64,000 nucleotides of DNA from Heligmosomoides polygyrus polygyrus (Eukaryota; Nematoda; Chromadorea; Rhabditida; Heligmosomidae). Under the pieces are notes generated by a model. The model searched no databases. It saw nothing but the letters and a program-made list of their open reading frames with translations, and was not told where the DNA came from. This document shows, in pieces, positions 53,872 to 64,000 of this stretch; the first letter of the stretch is position 1; the number at the start of each line of letters is the position of its first letter. The DNA is taken from contig OX377202.1 of the NCBI GenBank assembly GCA_947396885.1, positions 107,072,198 to 107,136,197 on the forward strand, read 5' to 3'. A program made the translations under genes and the position numbers.

Positions 53872-55134
53872 CAGGGTGGTTCACATGAAGTGTTACACGG
53901 TACAAAAAGTCCGTTTTCGAAAATTTCTCCCTTTTCCTGTGGTTTGCTGCGGTGTTATTCGTTTTCTCCGTATCTTTAAGTCCACTTATGACCAGTCTTA
54001 TTCTCCGTTTCTAGATAAACATGGTTTCGCTTAGGGATCGTTCAGCAGTAGTCGATACATTCAAGCCGGGGTCGTCCGTTTCCACGATTTCAAAGATGTT
54101 CAAGCTGCACCGGATACAAGTACACCGCGTCATCCAACGTTTCGAAGAGACTGGAGGGATCTAAAATCGTCCGAGAGGAAGAGCACGACGAACTGCAAGG
54201 GCTTCTGCCCTTCGGAAGGCCGCCAAAGACATGTTACACCGAATTCTTGCAAGAAACAATAGGAAACTAGCTAAGGAGCACAACGTAATTCGTTCAACTA
54301 CGCAACGACTGACGAGTGATTATCTGTGATTGTATTACTACAAATCTGCCAAAAGACAGCACCTCACGGAAGAACTGAAGGCTTCAAAATTGGAGAAATA
54401 CAGAAAGATGAAGGCTCCTATGCGCGTTGACAACGCGACCGAGTTCTTTTAACAGATGAGAAGGTATTTACCGTCGAACCACTCCAAAACGCGCAGAATC
54501 AACGGAAACTGCTGCCAGAAGGATTCGCAAGAGCCGCCAACGTCGGATGAGCTCATTTTCCACAGTCCTTTGTCGTGTGGGCTGAAATGTCGGGCCAGGG
54601 CAAGACTAAGCTTGTTTTTATTCAAAAAAAGTTAAGATCAAAGCCGAAATCTACGAGAGGCAAATCCTGGAAAACGTGGTAAAACCTTGGGCACAAAAAA
54701 GTGTTAAGGACATGGATTGGACCTTCCAGCGAGATTGGGCACCAGCTCACGGTGCCAAGAAGATGTTGGAATGGTGCGAGACCAATCTTCAGATTTGTGG
54801 ACGAAGGATGTTTGGCCTTCAAACTCGCCCGATCTCAACCCTATGGATTTCGCCACTGGTCAGTCCTGGAGCAAAAAGCGTGCTCTTTCAGACACGGTTC
54901 ACTGGATTCGCTGAAAAGAGCTCTGGAGAAGGCATAGGACGAAATTTCACCGGAAATGATCGCGCGCAATTTCCTAAAGGGATTGGACACCTGCATTGAA
55001 GCACATTTTGAATGTGATGTATGACGTTTTATGTAGAATTTTCTTGTCTTTCGAATGATTGTACATTTTTCTTATTTGTGTTTGTTTGTACAAAATTCTA
55101 GTTTTCTGTGTAACACGTCATGTGGACCACCCTG
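53872..55134 (+). mobile_element. Tc1/maT-like DNA transposon with ~28-bp inverted ends
   Basis: CAGGGTGGTTCACATGAAGTG at 53872 and a diverged inverted partner CACGTCATGTGGACCACCCTG at 55134 are each flanked by TA. At 1263 bp it is about full length. Confidence 0.9.
54021..55023 (+). pseudogene. Tc1/maT-like transposase, frameshifted
   Basis: The N-terminal helix-turn-helix reads MVSLRDRSAVVDTFKPG and VHRVIQRFEETGGI, then a stop. Catalytic motifs follow in changing frames: LTDEKVFTVEP, FQRDWAPAHGAKK and WPSNSPDLNPMDF. The spacing of the last two Asp residues, about 37-39, fits maT-type elements. Several stops and frame changes make it inactive. Confidence 0.8.
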
Positions 55135-55139
55135 TACTT

Positions 55140-56170
55140 CATTCAAATATCCCCTACCCTTTTTTATCAAATTTGTAGTTAATTTCTTGAATGCCCTGTC
55201 TGTTTAGAAAGGTTTTCTGATTTGTAGTTGAATGCTTTTCCCAAGGAATTGAGAAATGGTACAAAAAAGTTAATTCCAAGCTTTAAGAGCACGAGCTGAA
55301 AAAACTTCTTGAATCCTTTTGAGTGCGAATTTGGCATTTGACAGAGACCACAATTTTTTTTACAAAAGCGGATAATCATTCAGGTGAAACGAACACAATA
55401 TCAATTTGTCTAAAATTTCAGCACAGTTTTGCATGAACAAAAAGGCTACTTGTGGGAAAAATCTCCATTTTACTGCCAGCTTATCTTTTTCTAATTTCTA
55501 AGAGATTGAAACTGTTCGCGTGAAATGGAAGTATCACTTATATTTATTTTAGTGGCTCGCTTCTTCTTCACTGAAACGATAACAGTTGACCCGATGCAGT
55601 GCCCTAAAATGTTCAACCTCCCATCTCGTTTCCTTTGATTTCCGGAGGTTGTATGCCATTCGCGAACAGAAAACCTGTATTGTGTCCAATCAGATATTCC
55701 ACACTGTCACGGGTGCATTGAATAGTGCCCTCTTCATTAAATAGTGTTCAACTCAATGTAGGAAAGCGATTGTCGTAGTAAGTATTCGCAGCCGATGAGA
55801 CGCGTCGCAGCAGCTGATTGTAACTATCGCGCTCCGCTGCCAATTCCGCGCTCCAACGTCTCATTTTCGTTGCGTACCCGGCTCGTCCCGAGCAATTTTC
55901 TAGGGGGACGCACTACCCGGATATCGATTACGTCACCCGTCCCCGAGAGCGCTCGAGGAAAGATGTGCATACCGGGGAGGTGGACGGAGAACGCTTTATA
56001 CCTGGCCGGGAACGGTTGGGGAGAGAATAGCATACGCCCAGGAAACATTCTTTCGGCAGCAAAGCGACTGCGGCGGCAATGATACCTTCAATCATTATTG
56101 CCGCTTTGGAGGCACCGCGCCTGCCGCCCAGGTGGCAAAACAACGGCAAGTTTTGCCACCGGCGACCATC
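55140..56170. other. Intergenic DNA with a small palindrome at its end
   Basis: No gene is recognised. GCGGCAATGATACCTTCAATCATTATTGCCGC (56070-56101) is a short inverted pair, and GGTGGCAAAACAACGGCAAGTTTTGCCACC (56131-56160) another. Confidence 0.4.
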
Positions 56171-56175
56171 TCTGC

Positions 56176-57115
56176 TGGATTTTGAGACCAATTAGACGTA
56201 CACAAGATGAGCAGGAGACAGCAATCGACCTCACCTAACCAAGGATCGCCAGGCGATCAGGGCAGTAGTGCTCGTGAGGGTACCAACGAAGACCGTACCC
56301 TGACTAGAATGCCAGCCTGAGGTATGGCCTGAGCTCCCGGGTTATATATAGGCACTCCCCCTTCCGGTTGATTTTTGGGTCAGTAGCCTGTATCCAAAAT
56401 GCCTCAAGGGCTTTCCGCGCCAACGTCTGGGGCTCACGCACTAAACTTTCAAATTTGACCTCAAAGCCCTCTCCGTGGTGGGCGTTGACCCTGTGGCCAC
56501 CCAGTGCAGTGGAAACCCACGACCTTTGCTTGCCCTCCATGTGTTCTTTGGCGTGTACATGGAGTGGGCGAGGGGCTTCACCGATATACTTTTCACCACA
56601 GCTGTGGCAGGTGACCTTGTAGACAGTCCCAAAAACAACGTAATTTCCCTCTCTGCCAGCCGGATAGACCGCACAGTTAGGAGTAACGCAATGGCGGTCA
56701 TACATACGGTTCCTTACCAACCGGTGTTTAGACTACAGGGCGGTAATTCCGTAAGAATTACCGACTCATCTAATCCCGTCTCGCTGTGTGGCCACAGGGT
56801 CATCTCCCACCACGGAGAGGACTTTGAGGTCAAATTTGAAATTTTAGCGCGTGAGCCCCAGACGTCGGCGCGGAAAGCCCTTGAGGCATTTTAGATACAA
56901 GCTACTGACCCAAAAATCTATCGGAAGGGGGAGTGCCTATATATAACCCGGGAGCTCATGCCATACCTCCGGCTAGCATTCTAGTCAGGATACGGTCTTC
57001 GGTGGTACCCTCACGAGCACTTCTGCCCTGATCGCCTGGCCTTGGTTAGGTAAGGTCGATTTCTGTCTCCTACTCATCTTGTGTACGTCTAATTGGTCTC
57101 AAAATCCAGTAGGGT
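56176..57115. mobile_element. Inverted pair of Penelope-like (PLE) 3' ends
   Basis: The left arm (about 56176-56560, minus) and right arm (about 56760-57115, plus) are inverted copies. Each carries part of the GIY-YIG coding region, the TATATATAGGCACTCCC / GGGAGTGCCTATATATA segment and ATTTTGAGACCAATTAGACG-type end sequence. Such inverted end arrangements are known for PLEs. Confidence 0.75.
56304..56720 (-). pseudogene. PLE GIY-YIG endonuclease domain
   Basis: The minus frame shows TVYKVTCHSCGEKYIGEAPR, matching the GIY-YIG core of PLE endonucleases (a Cys-x-x-Cys insert between the two halves), then HAKEHM and a C-terminal ALEAFWIQATDPKINRKGE block. The reverse transcriptase is absent. The plus frame from 56760 is the partial inverted copy with LCGHRVISHHGEDFEVKFE. 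Confidence 0.8.
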
Positions 57116-57164
57116 TAAGGAGACCCTTGGTCGAGTGGACACACTTAGGTTTGTTTCCTTTCAG

Positions 57165-57215
57165 GCTCTGAAGAAGGCGATCTCGCCAAAACGTAAGCCT
57201 AGTAAACGCTGTTAC
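57165..57215 (+). other. PLE-associated GGCTCTGAAGAAGGCG motif (degenerate hammerhead-like)
   Basis: AGGCTCTGAAGAAGGCGATCTCGCCAAAACGT matches the element ends at 33600 and 32990. CTGAAGA plus a GGCG/CGCC stem resembles part of a hammerhead core, but one extra A and loss of the G before AAA argue against activity here. Confidence 0.3.
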
Positions 57216-57326
57216 CAACCTCGCCTAGAGTTCAAGGAAGAACTACTACGAATTCGACATCATGCCGAGGTTCATAGAAAGTCGGACATGGCAACGACCA
57301 TCACTGCGTCGCTGCCCTATGCTTAA

Positions 57327-57475
57327 CCCGCGTGCACACTTTGCAGCACGTGGAACTGCGCCGCAGCAGCAGTGAGAAATTCCCGAGCTAATTCCCGCTG
57401 CTGCTACCGGTGCGATGCCTATGCCTCAGCGCGGCTTTCGCACTGCCGCTGCTGAATGTGCATGCGGCTTTAGGG
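57327..57475. mobile_element. MITE of the AGCCGCATGCACA family
   Basis: AACCCGCGTGCACACTTTGC and GAATGTGCATGCGGCTTTAG are inverted; GCAGCAGCAG / CTGCTGCT blocks pair inside. A second copy is at 59444-59583. Confidence 0.7.
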
Positions 57476-57598
57476 CTAGGGCTGCCATGTTGCTGCAAAA
57501 GTGTGCGGAGCTCTTTAGGCAGTAACATTTACTGTGCATTTATAAAACTGGCAAAACTTTTCGTACAACCAAATGACAACACAGTAATTGGAGGCAGA

Positions 57599-57626
57599 TT
57601 TATTTATTTATTTATTTATTTATTGC
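57599..57626. repeat. (TTTA)n microsatellite
   Basis: Six or seven uninterrupted TTTA units. Confidence 0.95.
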
Positions 57627-57844
57627 TGCACCTGAAGTGCGCCATAAAAACCAAACAAACAAAGGAAAACATATCAGGGACGATCAAATAACAATGCTCA
57701 GCTTAAAAGAAAGAACACCAACGAAGTCGTGAGCCACCTTGGATGATACTATGAACTGTAAAAGAACGGGAGAAATGTCTTTGCAGATTATTTAGAACAC
57801 TCAGCTTGTTGTTATCTATCTATTGTTATCTATTATTTACCTTG

Positions 57845-58531
57845 TTAGCTGTTACTGATCAACGACACCAAGCATCTTCGGTAGTTGGCTATAGAAAGCA
57901 TCGTTACAACGGAATTGAGGAAGAGATATAGCGAGAACAGAACTCCTGTGCACTCAGCCAGTAGCGTGCCAGTGGTGTTGATGCTTCCCAGCAGGTCTGC
58001 ATAGGTGATCACTGAAAGAATGTAGACGCAAATCGTCGTCGAGAAGGTGGTCTGAAAAAACTGCTGCCGGAACGGCCTCTCCAACTATATGTATTCTCCT
58101 CGGCCCGGATTCATGAACGACTTACCGGCACGTAAATGCAAAACCTACCGTCACTCCCCACTTATGCGCAATTCATGAACGCGCGGAGGGAAACTAGAGG
58201 TAAGTTTCGAGGTAAACCTTACCTTGCCAGCGCGTCTGGGAACATTTACCTCCATAACAAGGGTTCTGCTCCGCTGTTAATTTCTGAATCAATGCCATCT
58301 TTCCCTGGCAGCGAAGCGAAACCCTTGCTTTGGCTGTCATCAATCAGAAACAGAGGTAAGTTCCCAGAAAGTGGCGGGTAAGTGACCGTTGAGGTAAATC
58401 GGTGTAGGATTCACCTACGGCAGCGTTCATGAATCCGGACTCAGAAGTCGGCAGGAAATTATGCAGTTGTGAGCATACCTAAAATAGGAGCACGCGAAAC
58501 ATCTGCCGTTTGGCAAAAAACGTTCCCACCC
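57845..58531 (-). pseudogene. Decayed Str-type chemoreceptor (last two exons only)
   Basis: Exon 58051-57845 (after TTTTTTCAG) encodes a TM7-like end: FSTTICVYILSVITYADLLG ... LYLFLNSVVTMLSIANYRR, then a stop. It is the paralogue of the last exon of the receptor at 61417-63200. Upstream, 58531-58479 keeps RQMFRVLLF, matching RQMFRILLFQ of the paralogue, but the CAG codon at the donor is TAG. The TM5 part is missing. A foldback (58101-58441) sits in the intron. I read this as a pseudogene left by tandem duplication. Confidence 0.7.
58101..58441. repeat. Foldback of the GGCC-GATTCATGAA family
   Basis: CGGCCCGGATTCATGAACG pairs with CGTTCATGAATCCGGAC; inner GGTAAGTTTCGAGGTAA / TTACC blocks are present. 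Confidence 0.7.
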
Positions 58532-58559
58532 CTGCAGTCGTGAGAGATCAATAACGCAA

Positions 58560-59440
58560 GGCGGATAACGCACGGTATGCGATCAATAACGCAAGGCGAA
58601 TAAAAGATGCCAAATTTAGACACAGTAATATATAGTCGACGAAAGCTAGCCTATTCCCTTTCTGAAAACAGGTTACAAAAGATTTTGAGTAGATAATAGG
58701 TACACTGCTGAACCAAAATGCACTCTATATTGATAAAAATTCGAAAATCACCGCTAGAAATGCATAACGCCCAGCCCCGGAATCGATCCTTTGATCACTC
58801 TCTTGTGAGTCCGCGGCGCTGTCCTCTCGGCAATCCAATCGCTGTTGCTTACCTGGTGGATGCCTCTCTTGAATATGCCTTTTCGCTTCTGTTAGAAATT
58901 TGTCTAATCCCACATTCTAGCGATGATTGAAGCTCCAAAACTTTTTGCAGGATTATTTCTGAGCACGACAAGGGTATTCCAGAAGTCAGTTTTGCGTTGT
59001 CAGCCCCGCACTGAGGCACTACAGTTTTTTTGCATTTTTGGCCTACCCAGAGGTCAGCAGGAGATTTGGAAACCATTGCCATGCTTTCCATGCAACTCTC
59101 TACAATCCCATATATGTCGCTCTGTGAATCTCCACCATCACCTCGTTGGCCTTCCTCTTAAGCATTATCCGCATCGTATCCACAAAGTTGTTATCCAAAG
59201 ATGACATTAAAAACGCGCTCCGATGAACCGTTGTCGTTGCCGCTGTCGGCGACGAGAAGCATGAGGCCTGGTTTAGGCGACTTTTATACTCCCGCCGCGC
59301 CGCGGCGCGTCAATTTGTTGAGCAGCGCGAAAACATTCATGGTGCTGATCTCCCGCATGTGATAGAGTGAAAGGAGAGTTACCACAGTTGCAAGAAGCCA
59401 TTAATAACAGACAGTAGTTATATCCTGTTTCACCTCTAAG
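58560..59440. other. Intergenic DNA, no gene recognised
   Basis: The frames at 58725-59204 overlap on both strands and show no known domain or convincing splice-linked exon. A partial MITE end (GCCTGGTTTAGGCGACTTTTATACTCC) lies at about 59267. Confidence 0.35.
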
Positions 59441-59443
59441 CCC

Positions 59444-59583
59444 TATAGCCGCATGCACACCCTGCAGCGGGGGCAGCGCCGACCGTGATTAAACATAGGA
59501 GCATCGATTTGGTAGGAATCGATGCCCCCATGCTTGATCATGGCTGCTGCTGCAGCCGCTGCCGAATGCGCATGCGGTTTATG
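59444..59583. mobile_element. MITE of the AGCCGCATGCACA family
   Basis: CTATAGCCGCATGCACACC and GAATGCGCATGCGGTTTATG are inverted. The centre has GGAGCATCGATTTGGTAGG / AATCGATGCCCC. Confidence 0.8.
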
Positions 59584-60234
59584 TTTTCCCCAAATTGACC
59601 AAATTGTGAGCAGTTCCGAATGTGATATATTTCCACATGAACCAGGATACCTTCTCAGTGTGACAGAAGAGCTATCACATTTGCTACACATGATGTAAAG
59701 AATAAACTCGAATTCTGACAATTGGAGGAACTCTTGCGCACCCGGCATGACTATGACCCCACCATGATTATGATTTCACATGATACTCACAACTCTGGTA
59801 CCAGAGTTGTGAGTATCATGTAAAATCAGTGTATCGTGTAGAAGTAGACCGTATATCGCACTCCACGAAAGAATTAAGTGACGCCAACGTTTGCCCTTAA
59901 TACCTTTTTTGTTTACTACAATTAGTCTATTTCAAACCACTGCCTTGAATCATTTCAAGAACAAAAGGTTAGAAATGTGTATGAATGTACGCCGAAAGGG
60001 AATGGAGCAGATTCTCATTGTCAGGTATTTTTGAAAGTGGATCCTGCCGGAGCGTGCTTAAGGGCGATTCTTCGCCGTCGGACCGTCTCCGTCGTCATCT
60101 TCGCCACATAGTGCGTATACGCAGATGCTCATGGATCCAACTGCAGTCGCGTAACTGCGTGAATATAAAGACCCCTAACACGACGCGGCGCTGTCAGCGG
60201 CAGATGATCGGCAATAGATTGTCGCCGACGTACC

Positions 60235-61000
60235 GCGGAAGGATAACGTACAACGCTAGTCCTGTTATAGCTGATTTAACCCTATCCTTTTTAGAGTATA
60301 AAAGCTCTATATCTACTGTATATTACACTAAAGAATTCCATCCATATAGATATATGGACGATATTTTGATTATTCATAATATTGAATCAGATGAGCTTAA
60401 TAACCTGCTTACGAATACTTATCAAAACATTTTGAAATTAGAAATCACCAATAACAACATTCATGATTGTAACTTTCTCGACTTAAACATCTTCATTTTA
60501 AATGACAAAATCTTTACTAGACAATACAACAGGACTGATTATTTTGATTTTAAAGTTAATAAATTTCCTCATAGTTCCTCCTTTACCAGCATTACTAATA
60601 AAATAGCGGTCATTTACGGCGAAACGCTTAGAATTTCTCGCACTTGCTCAAAGTACAATGACTTCCTGGTTAGATTTAAAAACCTTATCAACTCCTCACT
60701 CTACTTTGATGAAAAAATTATACTTAAAGCTATCTTACGGTGTTTTCTAAAAAGTAAAAATATTAGTCACAAATATGACATGTTCCATACTTACAAGGGT
60801 TCAAAAAAGTTTTTTATAGACCTTATTTACAATCCTTAAGACTACTATATTTACCATACGTATGTTTTCTAGTTGCAGCTAATCACCTGTCACCCTTTAT
60901 TTGACCATTTCATCTATTGTTTAACCTCCCCTTTTCCCGCCTTTTGACCCAAATAACTGATATATAAAGTGCTCCTTCCTTTCTTGGTATGATCACTCCC
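60235..61000 (+). mobile_element. 5'-truncated PLE reverse transcriptase
   Basis: The PLE part of the frame 59985-60839 starts at NASPVIADLTLSFLEYK and contains the catalytic FHPYRYMDDILIIHN, NFLDLNIFILNDKIF and SLYFDEKIILKAIL motifs, ending at a stop after IDLIYNP. It is AT-rich compared with its surroundings. The preceding codons (59985-60234) are unrelated. No GIY-YIG domain follows. Confidence 0.85.
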
Positions 61001-61007
61001 TATCCTA

Positions 61008-61121
61008 CTGATGAGCCTTGGGGAGAGACCACAATTTAGTTTCTTTCTTTCTCTTTTACTATGCCCTGCCCCCCCCCCCCCCATTATGTTACCTGTCTAG
61101 GGTAAGAGGCGAAACAGGTAA
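61008..61121 (+). other. Broken hammerhead-ribozyme-like segment after the PLE
   Basis: CTGATGAGCC (61008-61017) looks like a hammerhead core with stem II start. TTACCTGTC (61089-61097) and GAAACAGGTAA (61111-61121) form an 8-bp stem III with a GUC cleavage triplet and the GAAA box. The order is wrong for one intact ribozyme, and a C run interrupts. PLEs are known to carry hammerheads, so a rearranged relic is plausible. Confidence 0.35.
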
Positions 61122-61416
61122 TATGATAGTTTACCTTGACTTCACTTTATTTGTCCACACGTCTCCTGTTCGTCTATAACTCAACAGTTACTATACGCCT
61201 AAAGACTGTTCCTATTCAGCGACTGACCGACAGCAGCAAGGGATCGACGGGGCAAAGGGCGCATATCAATTTTTGCTTAGCGATCGCTTGTCATTGATCG
61301 ATTTGAATGCCTGTGACAAGCTACCCAGTCACTTCCCTCGCGGACTGAACAGGCCCTTAAGGGAAAAGCAACGGTCCTCCGTCTTTTCTAGGACCTTAAG
61401 CAACGCACCTTTCGTT

Positions 61417-63200
61417 CTATGCAACGACGATACGAGTTGCAGCAGGCGGAGTAGCCTGTGTAACCTGTGTAACCTGTGTACTTCTTCGAGGACTAAATAG
61501 TGACAACAGATATCGCCGGAAGTCGGCTATGGTAAACATCGTCACAAGCGAATTAGAGAGCGGATACAAGGAGTATAGGAATCCGATGCAGTCGGTCACC
61601 AGTGGATTTGTGTCGAATCGTCCCATAAAAATCACCTGGGTGACAGATGACGGAATGTAGAGGAACACCGTAGGGCAGGAAGTCTGAAAAGGGCCACGAT
61701 TCGTTGAGAGAATGTGGATCGTTCTTAATTTTCCGCTACAAATCCTTAAACAAATAAGATAATGTCGGCTGGAATCCTTTCCTACCGTAACGCTGACCTA
61801 CCAGTCGATGAGCTCGGCGATGCACTACCAATGTGATGGACGCAGACACGCCGTAACCTCCGGAAAGACAGACGTAGGCCGCATCATTGTCGGTTTAGTC
61901 ATGGCATATGGTGTTAATGTATACAATTTTCACGTCGAATTTGGCACTTTTCAAATTACATTGGACACTCCTCTATGCTAGGTTTAAGACTTTTGAAATC
62001 AACGCGAACTCCTTTGAACACTTGGACTTCTTATCAAGCCTTGTAAAGGTTTTCAGGGATAGCTGAAACGTGAGACTTTGTTTGTTCAAAAACTGGTCAA
62101 TCTATTATAGCGTCAATCCGTGATTTTCCTCTCAATTTTAATTTCGGTTGCCACTTGATCGTCACCTTTCTCCAACTCCCTATTGGCTAGACGCGTATGC
62201 TGTCATTAGCCGTCCCTATCGTCAGCAGTTGGACCTGAAAGCGCTCTGCATATCAATTCTAGTGGGTGTAGCGACGGATGGCTACTTGTCAGGTGCATGG
62301 TTTAGTGTGGCGACTGCAATGGTGCAAGATGCAACTCGTACTCGTCGGAGCAGCCCCGGCTTCCGCGCCGCACCGCGACCGCGCGCGTGGCATCGAAGGA
62401 GTATCATTGCTCGCAGCCCTCCGCCATTTCCCTCCTATCGTGGTGGGACCCACGCCCCTACCCTGGTGAGAACTGAGCCGTGTGCTATTTCACTAAAATT
62501 CGAGAGATGTTGTCATGAAAAAAAAACTGACCTGAAAGAGGAGAATGCGAAACATTTGGCGCTGAAGCCGTTTTACATGCTCGCTTATTCCAGCTTGAAT
62601 TAGGGCCGACTGTATACGAATAGCGCAGAAGACTCCGACGGTGAAAAAGATGAAGGTAACGGCCACGTCGTAAGCAGCAAAGAGTACGGGCAAGTTCTGT
62701 GAGTGCTGAAAAAACCGTCACATTGAACGTATTCTAGTCGAGTAGCAGATTTGGGATCAATCGTTCAACAACGCCATTATAAAAGAAACAAACTTCTAAG
62801 GACACTCCAATAAATGGTTTCGCGTCAATGTCGGCATTTCCGGCATAGATCTCCGCTCTGAATGCGTCGTCTGGGATCGATCCCAAAAACCCCAGCAAGA
62901 TGAAGTTTCCCAGGATAACTATGTTGATAACGATTATGAACGCGATCCATTTCCTCGATGTGTACAAGTGCGACAGTTGCGGCCTAAACTCGCTTGAGCC
63001 GAGTCCACTATTGCTGCGAGGCTCCCGACATGGAGTTACCGGCAAACATGGATGTAACGATATACGAAGCCGTTGACTAGAATTGTAAGCGACGATATAA
63101 TCAGGAACCAGGATAGGCACAGCATCACTTCTGCAAGCTGCCGAGGACGAGATAATCCAGTCGACACGTAGATAAAATAGGGTCCACTTTGATATGTGCG
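61417..63200 (-). CDS. Str-type nematode chemoreceptor (7TM GPCR), TM3-TM7 exons
   Basis: Four in-phase exons are 63200-63040, 62983-62794, 62705-62532 and 61683-61417, with junctions GT/AG and phases 2, 0 and 0. They encode PYFIYVSTG, ILVNGFVYRYIHVCRP (the YRY motif after TM3), IAFIIVINIVILGNFILLGF (TM4), a TM5 helix NLPVLFAAYDVAVTFIFF, RQMFRILLFQ, and a TM7 end LYSLYPLSNSLVTMFTIADF. This layout fits the Str/Srj superfamily. The usual Asp in the YPxxDP motif is Asn. The tail has a TQVTQVTQ repeat from a TGTAACC microsatellite. Exons for TM1-TM2 are not seen within the window; a PLE lies just upstream at 63340. Expected role is chemosensation in ciliated neurons (family knowledge). Confidence 0.85.
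61925..62005 (+). repeat. Short stretch of the TTGGACACTTTTCAA repeat
   Basis: ATTTTCACGTCGAATTTGGCAC, TTTTCAAATTACATTGGACAC and a few related units match the arrays at 4-5 kb and 43.57 kb. It lies in the intron before the last receptor exon. Confidence 0.6.
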
Positions 63201-63339
63201 CTGTAATGCTTTCAGAAGTTGTAGAATGCTGGTGCATTCCCACCCCTCCCAATGCTGCCCACATCCCCGACATGGGCCTTTTTTATGGAAATTAAAAAAT
63301 TGCAAAGACTCTTAGTCTGCAATATAGGGTGTCTCAAAA

Positions 63340-64000
63340 ATGTATACACTGCTCAAAGGTGATAACTTTGAAAATCATAATAACTTTTTGAATTCCATCA
63401 ATTTGAAACCTAATGTGGAGAGTGTGGTTCCATTAATTTACTGTATTCCTAAACTTCATAAATCTCCTACCAAATTTAGATTTATAGCAGATGCATCAAA
63501 TAGTGCAATTAAGCCCTTAGCTGTCGAACTTATGAATATACTCGCGCACGTATAAAAGCACTTCAAAAACTATGTCTGTGCGACCAAGACAATAAAGGTT
63601 GTATCAAAACATTTTGGGCCATCGTCGATATCAACATCTAATTCAATTTGCTCCATTCACAACAATATTATGAAGCTCTATACATCTGATGTTGTTGATA
63701 TGTCTACAAATATTCCACACAACAATTATTGCAAACATATCTAAAAGTATCAACATTTGCTTTAAAAATTCGAATAAAAAATTTCTGACGGTTAACCGAC
63801 ACAAATGCTTTTATAGAGACGAAGCCGCACATTCTGGTAGCTACAGATCATATACTAAGCAAGGCATAATGTGCATGTTAGATTACTTGTTAAACAACTC
63901 CCATTGTAGAGTAGGTAGTTCCGTTTACAAACAGATAAAAGGCGCTCCACAAGGTGGAAATGCAAGCCCAATTATTGCCGACTTAACACTTTCATTTTCT
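63340..64000 (+). mobile_element. PLE reverse transcriptase N-terminal half, running off the window
   Basis: LIYCIPKLHKSPTKFRFIADASN (63430-63500), then in shifted frames VVDMSTNIPHNN, GIMCMLDYLLNNSHC and YKQIKGAPQGGNASPIIADL. These are N-terminal and palm RT blocks of a PLE. Stops at about 63553 and later show decay. It belongs to the same family as 60235-61000. Confidence 0.85.

Noticed and set aside
58849..59204. Overlapping frames on both strands as extra receptor exons
   Set aside because: No hydrophobic segments or receptor motifs match the paralogue at 61-63 kb.
62148..62603. 151-codon plus-strand frame
   Set aside because: It overlaps receptor exon 3 on the minus strand (62705-62532), which has clear homology and phase; the plus frame has no motif.
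62734..63273. Reading the minus 179-codon frame as one exon
   Set aside because: Only 62983-62794 fits the receptor; the upstream part of this frame overlaps the previous exon in another frame and is intronic there.

Overview
The window reads as nuclear DNA of a nematode, most likely a strongylid (hookworm-like) parasite with a repeat-rich genome. Evidence: a Str-type seven-transmembrane chemoreceptor, a nematode-style protein tyrosine phosphatase (PTP), introns that mostly end in TTTCAG or similar, two mariner elements whose ends resemble the hookworm 'bandit' type, and RTE, CR1-like and Penelope-like (PLE) retroelements. The species call is inference. Genes are split into small exons, so single long ORFs are mostly misleading. 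I rebuilt exons from protein motifs, GT/AG sites and phase.

Layout. 1-10.4 kb: no gene recognised; foldback elements, an RTE LINE with a 14-bp target-site duplication, tandem arrays and short inverted-repeat elements. 10.6/14.2-25.97 kb (+): a PTP gene whose nine downstream exons join in phase to 322 codons plus a stop; its introns hold a CR1-like LINE, a 1.6-kb Harbinger-like palindrome and many MITEs. The catalytic Cys position is Ser, so the product should be a pseudophosphatase. 26.55-41.0 kb (-): a matrix metalloproteinase (MMP) gene of 13 in-phase exons (429 codons) with signal peptide, propeptide, HEIGHTLGLRH zinc site, Met-turn and hemopexin domain. The PTP and MMP genes converge, with stop codons about 580 bp apart. 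One MMP intron holds a second signal-peptide exon of matching phase that could make a secreted hemopexin-only isoform.

41-57 kb: an intergenic transposon field. It holds a full-length but decayed mariner, a three-level nest (Tc1-like element > pogo-like element > mariner), a Tc1/maT-like element with TA duplications, LTR-like relics, tRNA-derived copies and an inverted pair of PLE GIY-YIG ends. 57.8-63.2 kb (-): a decayed Str receptor fragment and a more intact paralogue (TM3-TM7 exons). PLE reverse-transcriptase fragments lie between the two genes and just upstream of the second, running off the window edge.

Coordinates of foldbacks and dispersed repeats were read by eye and are good to about 5-20 bp. 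Exon edges are inferred from phase-consistent splice sites and need RNA evidence.
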